Source: Terrabacter terrigena (GTDB taxonomy: Bacteria > Actinomycetota > Actinomycetes > Actinomycetales > Dermatophilaceae). Taken from it: 64,000 nucleotides of DNA. A program made the position numbers and the translations under genes. Where the stretch lies: positions 1 through 64,000 of the forward strand of contig NZ_JBHTKH010000005.1 of assembly GCF_042676085.1 (NCBI RefSeq), read 5' to 3'. This document shows positions 35,196 through 42,764 of the stretch, one piece after another. Under the pieces are notes generated by a model. It was not told the DNA's origin. It did not search any database and saw only the letters and a program-made list of their open reading frames with translations. Position 1 is the first letter of the stretch. Each line of letters opens with the position of its first letter.

Positions 35196-36191
35196 GTGCC
35201 CACCGACGCCCTGGTCCTCGCACCGGTCATCCTCGCCTGCGTACTCGTCGCGAGCGCGGTCGGCAAGGTGCGGTCACCCAGCGCGTCGGTCCAGGCGTTC
35301 AGGGACCTCCGGGTGCCGGCGCCCCTGTCGGGCAGGTTCGTCGTCGCGGCGCTGCCCTGGGTCGAGCTTCTGCTCGCCCCGGGTCTGCTCCTCGTCGGTG
35401 GCGCGGGCGGGGTCCTCCTCGCCGCGGTCGCCTTCCTGCTGTTCGCGGCATACCTGGTGCTCGTCACCCGAGCGCTCGGCTTCGACGAGGACGTCGAGTG
35501 CGCCTGCTTCGGCACGTTCGCGCCGGGCCGCATCAGCGGGCGCACCGTCCTGCGCAACACCTGGCTGCTGGTGCTCGGGGTCGCCGCCCTGGCGCGGTCG
35601 CTCGACGGCGACTCGGTGGCTGCCCGGCTCGCCGACGGCCGGGCGCCCTGGTGGTGGCTCGCCGGGGCCGTCGCTGCCGCCGTGACCGTCGGGCTCGTCG
35701 CAGGGCAGGGCGGTCGGGCCGCCGACGCCCGGACCAGCCGGGCCTACGCCGAGGCGGCGGAGGACGGCGACTACGTGAGGGCACGGACCCCGGCCTTGCC
35801 GGTGACGCTCGGTGACGGGTCTGCCACCACGCTGCGGGAGCTCAGCGCCGAACGCCCGCAGCTCCTGGTCCACGTCTCCGAGACGTGCGGCAGCTGCGTG
35901 GAGGTGATCGAGGCCGTGCCGGGCTGGCGCGACAGGCTGCCGGCCGTCGACATCCGCCTCGTGCTGCGTGCCGCGCCCGGGGCGAGCACGCTCACCTCGG
36001 TCACCGAGCCCCACAGCGTCCACGACCCCGAAGGCTTCGTGGGCGAGACGTTCGACATGCAGGCAACACCGAGTGCCGTGCTGCTCGGCGCCGACGGGAT
36101 GCTCGCCGGAGGTCCGGTCGTGGGCAGCTACGCCGTCCCCGACCTCGTCGACGGCATCCTCCGCGAGCTGGCCGAGCTGCACACCCCCTGA
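35196..36191 (+). CDS. MauE/DoxX-like membrane domain fused to a thioredoxin-like domain
   Basis: A 331-aa two-domain protein. Residues 1-165 hold about four to five membrane segments with the MauE-family cysteine motif ECACFG near 97. Residues ~190-331 form a thioredoxin-like domain with CGSC in HVSETCGSCVEV near 233 and a cis-proline-like ATPSAVLL. MauE and MauD act together in disulphide handling for methylamine dehydrogenase; no mau genes are here, so a general extracytoplasmic thiol role is more likely. It converges on the gene for an eight-cysteine exported protein, a possible substrate by inference. Confidence 0.82.
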   Translation: MPTDALVLAPVILACVLVASAVGKVRSPSASVQAFRDLRVPAPLSGRFVVAALPWVELLLAPGLLLVGGAGGVLLAAVAFLLFAAYLVLVTRALGFDEDVECACFGTFAPGRISGRTVLRNTWLLVLGVAALARSLDGDSVAARLADGRAPWWWLAGAVAAAVTVGLVAGQGGRAADARTSRAYAEAAEDGDYVRARTPALPVTLGDGSATTLRELSAERPQLLVHVSETCGSCVEVIEAVPGWRDRLPAVDIRLVLRAAPGASTLTSVTEPHSVHDPEGFVGETFDMQATPSAVLLGADGMLAGGPVVGSYAVPDLVDGILRELAELHTP

Positions 36192-36196
36192 ACCGT

Positions 36197-36228
36197 CATC
36201 GGGGCCGGCGGGATCGACGGCCCCGATG
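36197..36228. terminator. Bidirectional terminator-like hairpin
   Basis: Perfect 10-bp stem CATCGGGGCC (36197-36206) and GGCCCCGATG (36219-36228), loop 12, between two convergent genes. No strong T-run on either side, so efficiency is uncertain. Confidence 0.6.
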
Positions 36229-36251
36229 GGGTCTGTTCCAGGGCGACCAGG

Positions 36252-36863
36252 TCAGGGGCAGGGTGCCACCGGTGGGGTCACGCAGTTGCCGGGGCGCGTG
36301 CACGAGCCGCCGGCCTGGCCGTTGTTGTTGACCGTCCACGAGCTGCCCCCGTTCACGGGGCCGGCCACCTGCGCCGCGGTGCCGGCGCTGGCACAGCCCG
36401 ATCCCGCGAAGAAGGTGTACTTCACGGTGACGGTGACGTTGTTGGCGCTGTCGGTCGACGCGTTCCCGAAGACGGCGACCTGGGTCTGGCCGTTCGCCGG
36501 GATGTTGATGCACGTCGTCGGGGTGTTGCACGCGCTCGTGAGCGTCGTGGCGATGAGCTTCATGTCGGGCACGCCGGACACGCCGAGGCCGGTGACGCGC
36601 ACCGAGACCGGCGTGTTGAACGTGTTCACGAAGTTGACGAAGAGCACGTAGCCCTTGTTCCAGCAGCCGTAGATGGTGGAGATGCTGTTGCCGGGCAGCT
36701 TGCAGGCCGAGCCCTGCGGAAGATCCGGGAACACCGGAGGAACCGAGGCTGCCACGGTCGGCGCAGCCCCCGCGACGACGACGGCGGGCACGGCCCACGC
36801 CGCGCCCTTGACGACCGAGCGACGGCTCGGAGGCGCCGGGTCGGCGCCATGACTCTTGGACAT
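36252..36863 (-). CDS. Tat-exported cysteine-rich protein of unknown function
   Basis: A 203-aa exported protein. The N-terminus has a twin-arginine signal, SRRSVVKGAAW, followed by a hydrophobic stretch and AAS cleavage region near residue 40. The mature part is rich in Thr, Val, Asn and Gly, with alternating hydrophobics suggesting a beta-sandwich, and has eight cysteines, the last three in the final ~15 residues (CTRPGNCVTPPVAPCP). I do not recognise the family. ATG 36863 has GTGGGGGG upstream. It has its own promoter and palindrome, despite lying 141 bases after the PqqD-like gene on the same strand. Confidence 0.75.
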   Translation of the reverse strand: MSKSHGADPAPPSRRSVVKGAAWAVPAVVVAGAAPTVAASVPPVFPDLPQGSACKLPGNSISTIYGCWNKGYVLFVNFVNTFNTPVSVRVTGLGVSGVPDMKLIATTLTSACNTPTTCINIPANGQTQVAVFGNASTDSANNVTVTVKYTFFAGSGCASAGTAAQVAGPVNGGSSWTVNNNGQAGGSCTRPGNCVTPPVAPCP

Positions 36864-36867
36864 AGAT

Positions 36868-36898
36868 GAACCCCCCACTAGATGACTGGAACCCCCCA
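36868..36898 (-). repeat. Two GAACCCCCCA repeats 21 bp apart in the leader
   Basis: GAACCCCCCA at 36868-36877 and 36889-36898 (TGGGGGGTTC in the transcribed sense). The proximal copy supplies the G-rich ribosome binding site of the Tat-exported protein; the distal one is two helical turns away and may be a second or competing site or an operator. Confidence 0.65.
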
Positions 36899-36909
36899 AG
36901 TCATTCGCC

Positions 36910-36930
36910 AAGATACCTGCTCTGAGCAGG
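36910..36930 (-). promoter_or_regulatory. -10 box (TATCTT) abutting a 15-bp palindrome
   Basis: TATCTT (36915-36910 on the minus strand) would start an mRNA ~40 bases before ATG 36863. Immediately upstream is CCTGCTCTGAGCAGG (36916-36930), a perfect odd palindrome (7+1+7) filling part of the -10/-35 spacer, the usual place for a repressor or MerR-type activator site. Confidence 0.6.
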
Positions 36931-37004
36931 GCGGATACGAGGAAGTCACGCAGCTCGAGCCGTGTTCGGGGGCATGTCCTCACATCGCGCCCGATATGTC
37001 GACT

Positions 37005-37307
37005 TCATACCCCGTCGACGACGATGACGGCGTGCTCGAGCAGCGCGACCACCGCTGCACGCACGAGGGCTGCCGCGTCTCCGGCCTGGGGTTCGCCAAG
37101 ACGCGAACGCAGCTCGGACTCCAGCGCCGCGAGGGTGAGGCCCTCTTCCACCACGGCGAGGATCTCGCGGCCCAACGGTGAGAGCCGCACGACCACGCTG
37201 GAACGGCGTCCCACGAGGACGACCGTTCCGTCGTCGGTCGACAGCTCGTCGACGACGTCGCCGCGGCACAGCCGGGTCAGGGCCCCGAGGTCGGCGTCGG
37301 CGCTCAT
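37005..37307 (-). CDS. PqqD-like protein (RRE-type winged helix)
   Basis: A 100-aa protein with the PqqD fold pattern: two or three beta strands (TVVLVGRRSSVVVRLSPLG), then helices (REILAVVEEGLTLAALESEL, AALVRAAVVALLEHAVIV). PqqD-type domains bind leader peptides of ribosomally made modified peptides. Here the gene overlaps an HprK-like kinase gene by four bases and ends a glycosyltransferase operon. No precursor peptide, radical SAM enzyme or cyclase is adjacent, so it may recruit a protein substrate to the kinase. Identification is by pattern only. Confidence 0.75.
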   Translation of the reverse strand: MSADADLGALTRLCRGDVVDELSTDDGTVVLVGRRSSVVVRLSPLGREILAVVEEGLTLAALESELRSRLGEPQAGDAAALVRAAVVALLEHAVIVVDGV

Positions 37308-38083
37308 CGCGACCTCCCCAGGACCTCGCGCACGACCGGCTCGACGTCCGCGGCGTCGTGGTACCGCACGCGCCGCAGGCCGCCGGACGACCGCACCAGG
37401 TCGGCCAGCAGGTGCAGGGGCCGGTCGAGTGCCGCGAGCGACGACGTCTCGGGAGCCAGCAGCACGAGGGCGTCGAGCAGGTCGACGTCCTCGACCTCGA
37501 TCGGGTGCCCCTCGGCGAGGTCACGCCTGAGCAGCACGATGCCGGCCAGCCACGGCGGCACCTCCGGTGGCGACAGCCCCAGTGCCTGTGGCGAGACCTC
37601 GTCCTTCGGCTGCCTCGTGCCGTCGCGCCGGAGTGAGAGGGGCTTGCAGTACGGAGCGATCGACCGGTCCGGCGCGACCGCCACCGTCTCGTCGGTGACG
37701 TAGCCGCGTCCCGGGCCGAGGGCGCGCACCACCGTGGTCTTTCCGGTGCCACCGGGCGCGACCATGGCGATGGTCGCCCCGGACTGCTGGTCGCAGAGGG
37801 CCGACGCGTGGAACATCGCCATCGTGCCGGCGCGCGCCGTGATCGCCTCCCGCGTCACGGCCTGGGTCAGGGCCTGCAACGCGCGGGCGACGTCGTCGTC
37901 ATCTGCATCGGCCCCCAGCTGTGGCGCCGTCGCGACCGGGCAGCCGTCCTCGGGCGCGGTGCGGCACGCGGCCCAAGCCCGCTCGACGGCGCTCGTCATC
38001 CGGTCGTCGGCGAGCTCCAGGGCGACGGTGACCCCGAGGGCCACGACGTGCACGACGGTCTCGGTGCCTCTCGCGGACGTCAT
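37304..38083 (-). CDS. HprK-like P-loop kinase
   Basis: A 259-aa cytosolic protein with Walker A GGTGKTT (111-117) in an APGGTGKTTVVRAL context, then YVTDETVAV in the place of the HprK acidic loop and YCKPLSLR, matching the small HprK-related kinases that travel with PqqD-like proteins. Such kinases phosphorylate serine in a protein or a peptide C-terminus in some lasso-peptide systems. It overlaps the upstream glycosyltransferase and downstream PqqD genes by four bases each, so it is built into the polysaccharide operon. Substrate unknown. Confidence 0.78.
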   Translation of the reverse strand: MTSARGTETVVHVVALGVTVALELADDRMTSAVERAWAACRTAPEDGCPVATAPQLGADADDDDVARALQALTQAVTREAITARAGTMAMFHASALCDQQSGATIAMVAPGGTGKTTVVRALGPGRGYVTDETVAVAPDRSIAPYCKPLSLRRDGTRQPKDEVSPQALGLSPPEVPPWLAGIVLLRRDLAEGHPIEVEDVDLLDALVLLAPETSSLAALDRPLHLLADLVRSSGGLRRVRYHDAADVEPVVREVLGRSR

Positions 38084-39228
38084 GCGCCGCGGCCTCGGGC
38101 ACTCAGGCGGTCGAGTACTCCCTCGACCTGGTCGACGCGGTCGGCCCAGTCGGTGGCCGCGGCGCGCGCGGGCCCTGCCGCCGCGGACGGCCGCCTCGGC
38201 TGCCGGAGCGCCTCGACGACCTCGCTCGGGAACGACCGCGCCTCGGCGACGACGACGAGTTCGTCATGGAGGTCGCGGAAACCCGCCACCGGCGTCGAGA
38301 CGACGGGGCGACCGGACGCCACGTACTCGTAGAGCTTGATGGGGTCGAGGCTGTCGGTGAAGGGCGTCACGGCGTGGGGCACGACGAGCACGTCCGCGTG
38401 CTGGACGTATGCCGGCACGTCGTCGCTCTGACGCGCCCCGAGCAGCATCGCTGCGGCGCCCTCTAGACGCGAACGCTCTTGCGCCTCAAGGGCATCCGGA
38501 CCGACGAACACGAGCCGACCGGTTCCTTCGAGCGCCTGCGAGGTCTCCACGCACAGGTCGACGTCGAGGCGGTCGCCGTGGAGGGTGCCGACGTAGACGG
38601 CGACCGGTCCGGCTGGCAGGTCGAGCGGTCTCTCGTGCGGGACGAGGTAGGCGGCGGAGTCGACGCCGTTCGGGACGAGGGTCACGGCCCGCGACAGTCC
38701 CTTGCTCGCGGCGAGCGCCGGCGAGCACACGACGACCTCGTCGCAACGGTCGAGCAGAACCCGCTCCTGGGCGACCACGCGCTCGGTCTCTGCAGGGGTC
38801 CGGGCCGCGAGCGTCCAGTCGTCGGTGACGTCGTAGAGAGACCTCCACGACGTCGCCTCGACGAGCAGCGACCCGGTCGGGTCGTTCACCCAGAGCAGTG
38901 GGTCGGTCATCTCGAGCGAACGCGCCGCTCTGAGGACCTGCCGCGCCCACCGCTCGTCGACGCGGCGGTCGACCCGCCTCGGGAGCCACTTCGTCGGCTC
39001 GAGCAGCCACAGTGCATCGCCGCCGACGCCGGCGAGCTCGGGTCCGCGGCGCAGTCCCCTGCCGAGCCGCGGCTGCCCGGCGCCCAGGGCCGCGTGGAGC
39101 GGGTCGGTGGGCGGTTCGACGAAGAGCACGCGCAGGTCTGGGTCACGGCGCATCAGGCCCGCGACGAGGTGCTGGTTGCGGCGCCACACGCCGTCCCAGG
39201 CCTCGAGCGAGATCACGACCAGGTCCAT
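38080..39228 (-). CDS. Glycosyltransferase (GT4-like)
   Basis: A 382-aa GT-B protein. EAWDGVWRRNQHLVAGLMRR at the N-terminus resembles a subgroup seen in capsule loci; LVPNGVD and VAVYVGTLHGDRLD form the hinge; DPIKLYEYVASGRPVVSTP is the donor-side motif. ATG 39228 is one base after the stop of the preceding glycosyltransferase. Part of the contiguous minus-strand polysaccharide operon. Sugar specificity cannot be told. Confidence 0.83.
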   Translation of the reverse strand: MDLVVISLEAWDGVWRRNQHLVAGLMRRDPDLRVLFVEPPTDPLHAALGAGQPRLGRGLRRGPELAGVGGDALWLLEPTKWLPRRVDRRVDERWARQVLRAARSLEMTDPLLWVNDPTGSLLVEATSWRSLYDVTDDWTLAARTPAETERVVAQERVLLDRCDEVVVCSPALAASKGLSRAVTLVPNGVDSAAYLVPHERPLDLPAGPVAVYVGTLHGDRLDVDLCVETSQALEGTGRLVFVGPDALEAQERSRLEGAAAMLLGARQSDDVPAYVQHADVLVVPHAVTPFTDSLDPIKLYEYVASGRPVVSTPVAGFRDLHDELVVVAEARSFPSEVVEALRQPRRPSAAAGPARAAATDWADRVDQVEGVLDRLSARGRGA

Positions 39229-39229
39229 G

Positions 39230-40249
39230 TCAGAGCACACTCCTGTAGACGGCCTCGGTCTCGTCCGCCTGGTGCGCAGGCGTGAACCGGTCGCGCTGGA
39301 TGCGTGCCAGCCGGGCGGCATACGCGTCGCGCCGGGCCGGGTCGGCGGCGAGACCGGCGAGCAGCTGACCTGCTCGCACGGCGTCGCCGGGTGGGTGCAG
39401 GGCTGCGTCAGGGGCCATTCCGACGGTCTCGAGGTGTCCGCCCGCGGCGACTGCGACCACGGGCAGCCCCGCGGCCATGGCCTCGAGAACCGTCAGCCCC
39501 AGACCTTCGATGCGGCAGGGAGCGAGGAGCAGGCCGGCACGGCGCATCAGCTCCGGCACGTCGTGGCGCTGCCTGAGGAACGCGGTCACGCCGTCGATGC
39601 CGAGCTCGGCCGCCAGGCGGGTCAGGTGCGCCCGCTCGGCACCGTCACCCGCGACCTCGAGGCGCCAGCCGCGTGCTGCGATACCGGAGGCCGCGAAGGC
39701 ACGGAGCGCGACGTCGCCCTCCTTCTCCGGCTCGAGGCGCTGCGCCAGCAGCACGACACGGTCGCGCTCCGCGGCGGGGCGTACGGCGCAGGTGGAGTCG
39801 ACACCGGGGTGCACCACCACGCTCGGCCCCGCCACCTTGTCGGCGACGTAGCGACTGATCGCGATCTGGGCGTCGATGCGTCGTGCTGCAGCACGTGCGG
39901 CGACGGCGGCGACCGGGTTGCTGCCCCGTTCACGGGCGAAGTGGCAGGTGGCCACGAGTGGCGTCGTGCGACCGAACAGAGCTGCGGCGCAGGCGATCTC
40001 GGCCGCCGTCATGTGGGCGTGGACGATGTCCGCGCCGGCCACCCAGGGGCGCGCGACCTCGAGCACCTCGAGAACGGTCGAGGCTGCCAACGTGCGCACC
40101 CCGGCTCCGGCCACCACCGGCATACGGGCGGGTGCCCCACCGATGACGACCACGTCGTGGCCCAGCGCCTGCTGCGCGTGGGCCAGCCGTGCGACATGGC
40201 TCTCGACGCCCGCGAACCCGTCGGAGCGCACCGCGTGCAGGATCCTCAT
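39230..40249 (-). CDS. GT4 glycosyltransferase
   Basis: A 339-aa GT-B protein beginning MRILHAVRSDGFAGVESHV, with LLAQRLEPEKEGDVAL at the hinge and EGLGLTVLEAMAAGLPVVAV at the donor site. Start ATG 40249 overlaps the stop of the next upstream glycosyltransferase by four bases; the 493-codon open frame beyond it is a shadow. Cytosolic assembly of the repeat unit is the likely role. Confidence 0.87.
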   Translation of the reverse strand: MRILHAVRSDGFAGVESHVARLAHAQQALGHDVVVIGGAPARMPVVAGAGVRTLAASTVLEVLEVARPWVAGADIVHAHMTAAEIACAAALFGRTTPLVATCHFARERGSNPVAAVAARAAARRIDAQIAISRYVADKVAGPSVVVHPGVDSTCAVRPAAERDRVVLLAQRLEPEKEGDVALRAFAASGIAARGWRLEVAGDGAERAHLTRLAAELGIDGVTAFLRQRHDVPELMRRAGLLLAPCRIEGLGLTVLEAMAAGLPVVAVAAGGHLETVGMAPDAALHPPGDAVRAGQLLAGLAADPARRDAYAARLARIQRDRFTPAHQADETEAVYRSVL

Positions 40250-41388
40250 GCCGGCTCGCGGGTGCGGGGCGGGGCGACGCCCACCTGGTCGAAGACATCG
40301 AGGTAGCGCGCCGCCACCCTGCTCCAGCTGTGCTCGAGCGCGGTCGCTCGGGCGGCAGCCTGCAGGGACGACTGGTCGGCCATCGTGAGGCTCGTCAGGG
40401 CCGCGGCGACGCCCTCCGCTGATCGGTCGACGAGATACCCGTCGACGCCGTCGTGCACGACGTCGGCGATGGAGCCGGTGCGGGTGCCGATGACGGGAAC
40501 ACCCATGGCGAGGGCCTCGAGCACCACGAGCGGGGACGCCTCGTACGCGCTGGGCAGGCACAGCACGTCGGCGCCTCGCAACCACACCCGCGGGTCGGGT
40601 GACGCCCCGACGAAGGTGATGCGTGCGGCGTGCCGCACCGCTGCGGGGCGCGCCCTCATGGACTCGACCATCGCCGGCGAACCGCCCACGACGACGACCC
40701 TGACGGTCGCCGGGCACCGGTCGAGGGCGTCGATGACGAGGTCGAGGCCCTTCCGGGCGTACTCGTGGCCGACGAAGATCGCCAGCACCTCGTCCGCGGC
40801 GACCCCGAGGGAGCCACGGACCGCCTCGCGGTCGGCCGCCGTGGGTGGGGCGTACGCGTCGGTGTCGACACCGTTAGCGATGACGGCGGTGGCCGGGACG
40901 AGCCGAGGGTTGAGGCTCCTCAGCAGACGGTCGTCCTGCGCCGACAGGTTGACGACGACCCGGTGGGCGGTGGACCCGTAGCGCCGTCGGTCGCGGACCG
41001 CGGTGAACAGGTGCAGCGGGTTGCGGACCATGCGGAGCGCGTAGTGGCCTCGTGCCTTCATGGCTGCCCGGACGAGCCCGTGGTTGACGTAGACGTCGCC
41101 CGCCAGGGCGTCGTTGTGGCAGATGCTGTCGGCGCCCGGGTGCTCGCGCACGAAGCGGCGGGCGCGAGCCGTCCCGACCGTGGAGAACCACACCACCCGG
41201 GCCAGCAGCGCGAGCCGGCCCGACACACGGCCCTGCGGTCGCGGGATGAAGGAGGCCCCGGCCTCGTCGAGGGTGAAGCGCAGCACGCGGTGCCCCTGTC
41301 GCGACCACTCCTGCTCGAGGTGGTGGGCGACCCCGCCGACACCGGTGCCGGGACCGATCTCGGGGGCGATCTGGATGATCGTCCTCAT
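40246..41388 (-). CDS. GT4 glycosyltransferase
   Basis: A 380-aa GT-B protein. IQIAPEIGPGTGVGGVAHHL is the N-terminal acceptor loop, AIFVGHEYARKGLDLVI the hinge, and EASPLVVLEALAMGVPVIGT the donor site. ATG 41388 overlaps the Wzy-like gene stop by four bases. The 1336-codon open frame in this region is an artefact of high G+C content on the antisense side of neighbouring genes. Confidence 0.87.
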   Translation of the reverse strand: MRTIIQIAPEIGPGTGVGGVAHHLEQEWSRQGHRVLRFTLDEAGASFIPRPQGRVSGRLALLARVVWFSTVGTARARRFVREHPGADSICHNDALAGDVYVNHGLVRAAMKARGHYALRMVRNPLHLFTAVRDRRRYGSTAHRVVVNLSAQDDRLLRSLNPRLVPATAVIANGVDTDAYAPPTAADREAVRGSLGVAADEVLAIFVGHEYARKGLDLVIDALDRCPATVRVVVVGGSPAMVESMRARPAAVRHAARITFVGASPDPRVWLRGADVLCLPSAYEASPLVVLEALAMGVPVIGTRTGSIADVVHDGVDGYLVDRSAEGVAAALTSLTMADQSSLQAAARATALEHSWSRVAARYLDVFDQVGVAPPRTREPA

Positions 41389-42764
41389 CGCGGCCTCCCC
41401 TGTGCGGCTGGGCTCGCCGCAGGTCCGGTCGTCGCCGCCGACGCATCGTCGTGCATCGACGCGTCGCCGTCGTCCTGTCGCCGCGCGAAGGCCTCGGCGC
41501 CCAGGCAGATCCCGAGGATCACGAACGGCAGCGACGCCTGCACTGCCGACCAGAAGAGGTCGAACTGGCCCTGGACGAACCTCGACACCAGCACGGCGAC
41601 GGCGAGCGACCCGTAGAGCGGGTCGAGGCGCCAGGCGACGCGCAGGGCGACGAGCACCAGGGCGAGGAAGGCGATGAGTCCCAGCACGCCCGCGGACGTG
41701 AGGACCTCGATCTCGGCGTTCGGCGGCTGGAACTGGAACGCGAACCGGTCGGTGTACCACCACCGCAGGCCCACCCCGAACCACGGGTCGGTCTGCCACA
41801 CCGTCATGGAGTCCTGGAACCAGGTCAGGCGCTGGAGCACCGAGTTGAACCGGTTGTCGGACTGCACCTGGTCCTGCACGAGGCTCGTCACGAAGAGGAC
41901 CATCGGCACGACGAGGAGCAGGACGAGCTTGGAACGCCTGCGGTCGGTCCTCGAGCGCAGCACCAGGACGAAGACGGCGGCTGCGAGCCCGACGATCGCC
42001 TGCCGTGACTGCGTGAAGAGGACGCCGAGCACCATGAAGGTGAGCAGGACGGACGACCAGCGCCGGTTGATGCCGGCCCACGCCGGGCGCGCGTAGACCA
42101 TGACCGCTCCGAGACCGAGCACGGTGCCCGCGAAGTTCTTGTGCATCGAGTAGGGGAAGCTCGGGTAGACCGGCGACAGGTCGCCCTGCGCCAGGTGGAC
42201 GACGCCCTCGATGACGGTGATGGCGGCGAGGACCCCGATGGTGCCGGTGAGCAGGCGTACGCCGACCCGCGCGTGACCGTTCGCCCCCACGGCCCAGCCC
42301 ACCACGAGCGCCCCCGACACCATGACCCAGGCGTGCCCCCACTCGACCGCGTTGGCGGCGTACGGGTTGTTGGCGACGGTGATGAGCGTTGCGAACTGGT
42401 ATGCCGCCGATGCCCAGAGGACGGCACGCAGACCGGGCGAGAAGGGGCGCTTCGCGAGCAGCAGGGCGGGGACCGCAGCCGCGGCCAGCGCGAGGTCGGA
42501 CAGTGAGAGGTCGACCCCGCCGCCGCCGATGCGGAGGACGACGAGCAGCAGCGGCAGGACCGCCACGGGGATGATGCCCGGCTGCACGGCGGTCAGTCCG
42601 ACGGCGAGGACCGCGAGGGCGATGATGCTCGCGACCCCCGGCAGGGTGACGGCAAGGCGTCCGACCGCGACGACCAGCACGAGGGCGCCGAGCACGAGGA
42701 CGGCCCGCACCAGCTGGTCCCTCGGGCCGACCGTGCGCAGCCGCTGCGGCACGAGGCTGGTCAC
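41385..42764 (-). CDS. O-antigen ligase/polymerase (Wzy-like) membrane protein
   Basis: A 459-aa polytopic membrane protein with about eleven to twelve hydrophobic segments and a large periplasmic-type loop near residues 275-330 (QDQVQSDNRFNSVLQRL..., then WFGVGLRWWYTD), as in Wzy_C family polymerases and ligases. FTQSRQAIVGL matches the conserved SRG/SRQ motif before the loop. It probably joins repeat units on the outer face. The C-terminus is a soluble Asp/Ala-rich tail. Overlaps both neighbours by four bases. Confidence 0.83.
   Translation of the reverse strand: MTSLVPQRLRTVGPRDQLVRAVLVLGALVLVVAVGRLAVTLPGVASIIALAVLAVGLTAVQPGIIPVAVLPLLLVVLRIGGGGVDLSLSDLALAAAAVPALLLAKRPFSPGLRAVLWASAAYQFATLITVANNPYAANAVEWGHAWVMVSGALVVGWAVGANGHARVGVRLLTGTIGVLAAITVIEGVVHLAQGDLSPVYPSFPYSMHKNFAGTVLGLGAVMVYARPAWAGINRRWSSVLLTFMVLGVLFTQSRQAIVGLAAAVFVLVLRSRTDRRRSKLVLLLVVPMVLFVTSLVQDQVQSDNRFNSVLQRLTWFQDSMTVWQTDPWFGVGLRWWYTDRFAFQFQPPNAEIEVLTSAGVLGLIAFLALVLVALRVAWRLDPLYGSLAVAVLVSRFVQGQFDLFWSAVQASLPFVILGICLGAEAFARRQDDGDASMHDDASAATTGPAASPAAQGRPR

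Noticed and set aside
36916..36930. Terminator of the PqqD-like gene
   Set aside because: The palindrome has a 1-base centre and no T-run, and it abuts a -10 box; an operator is more likely.
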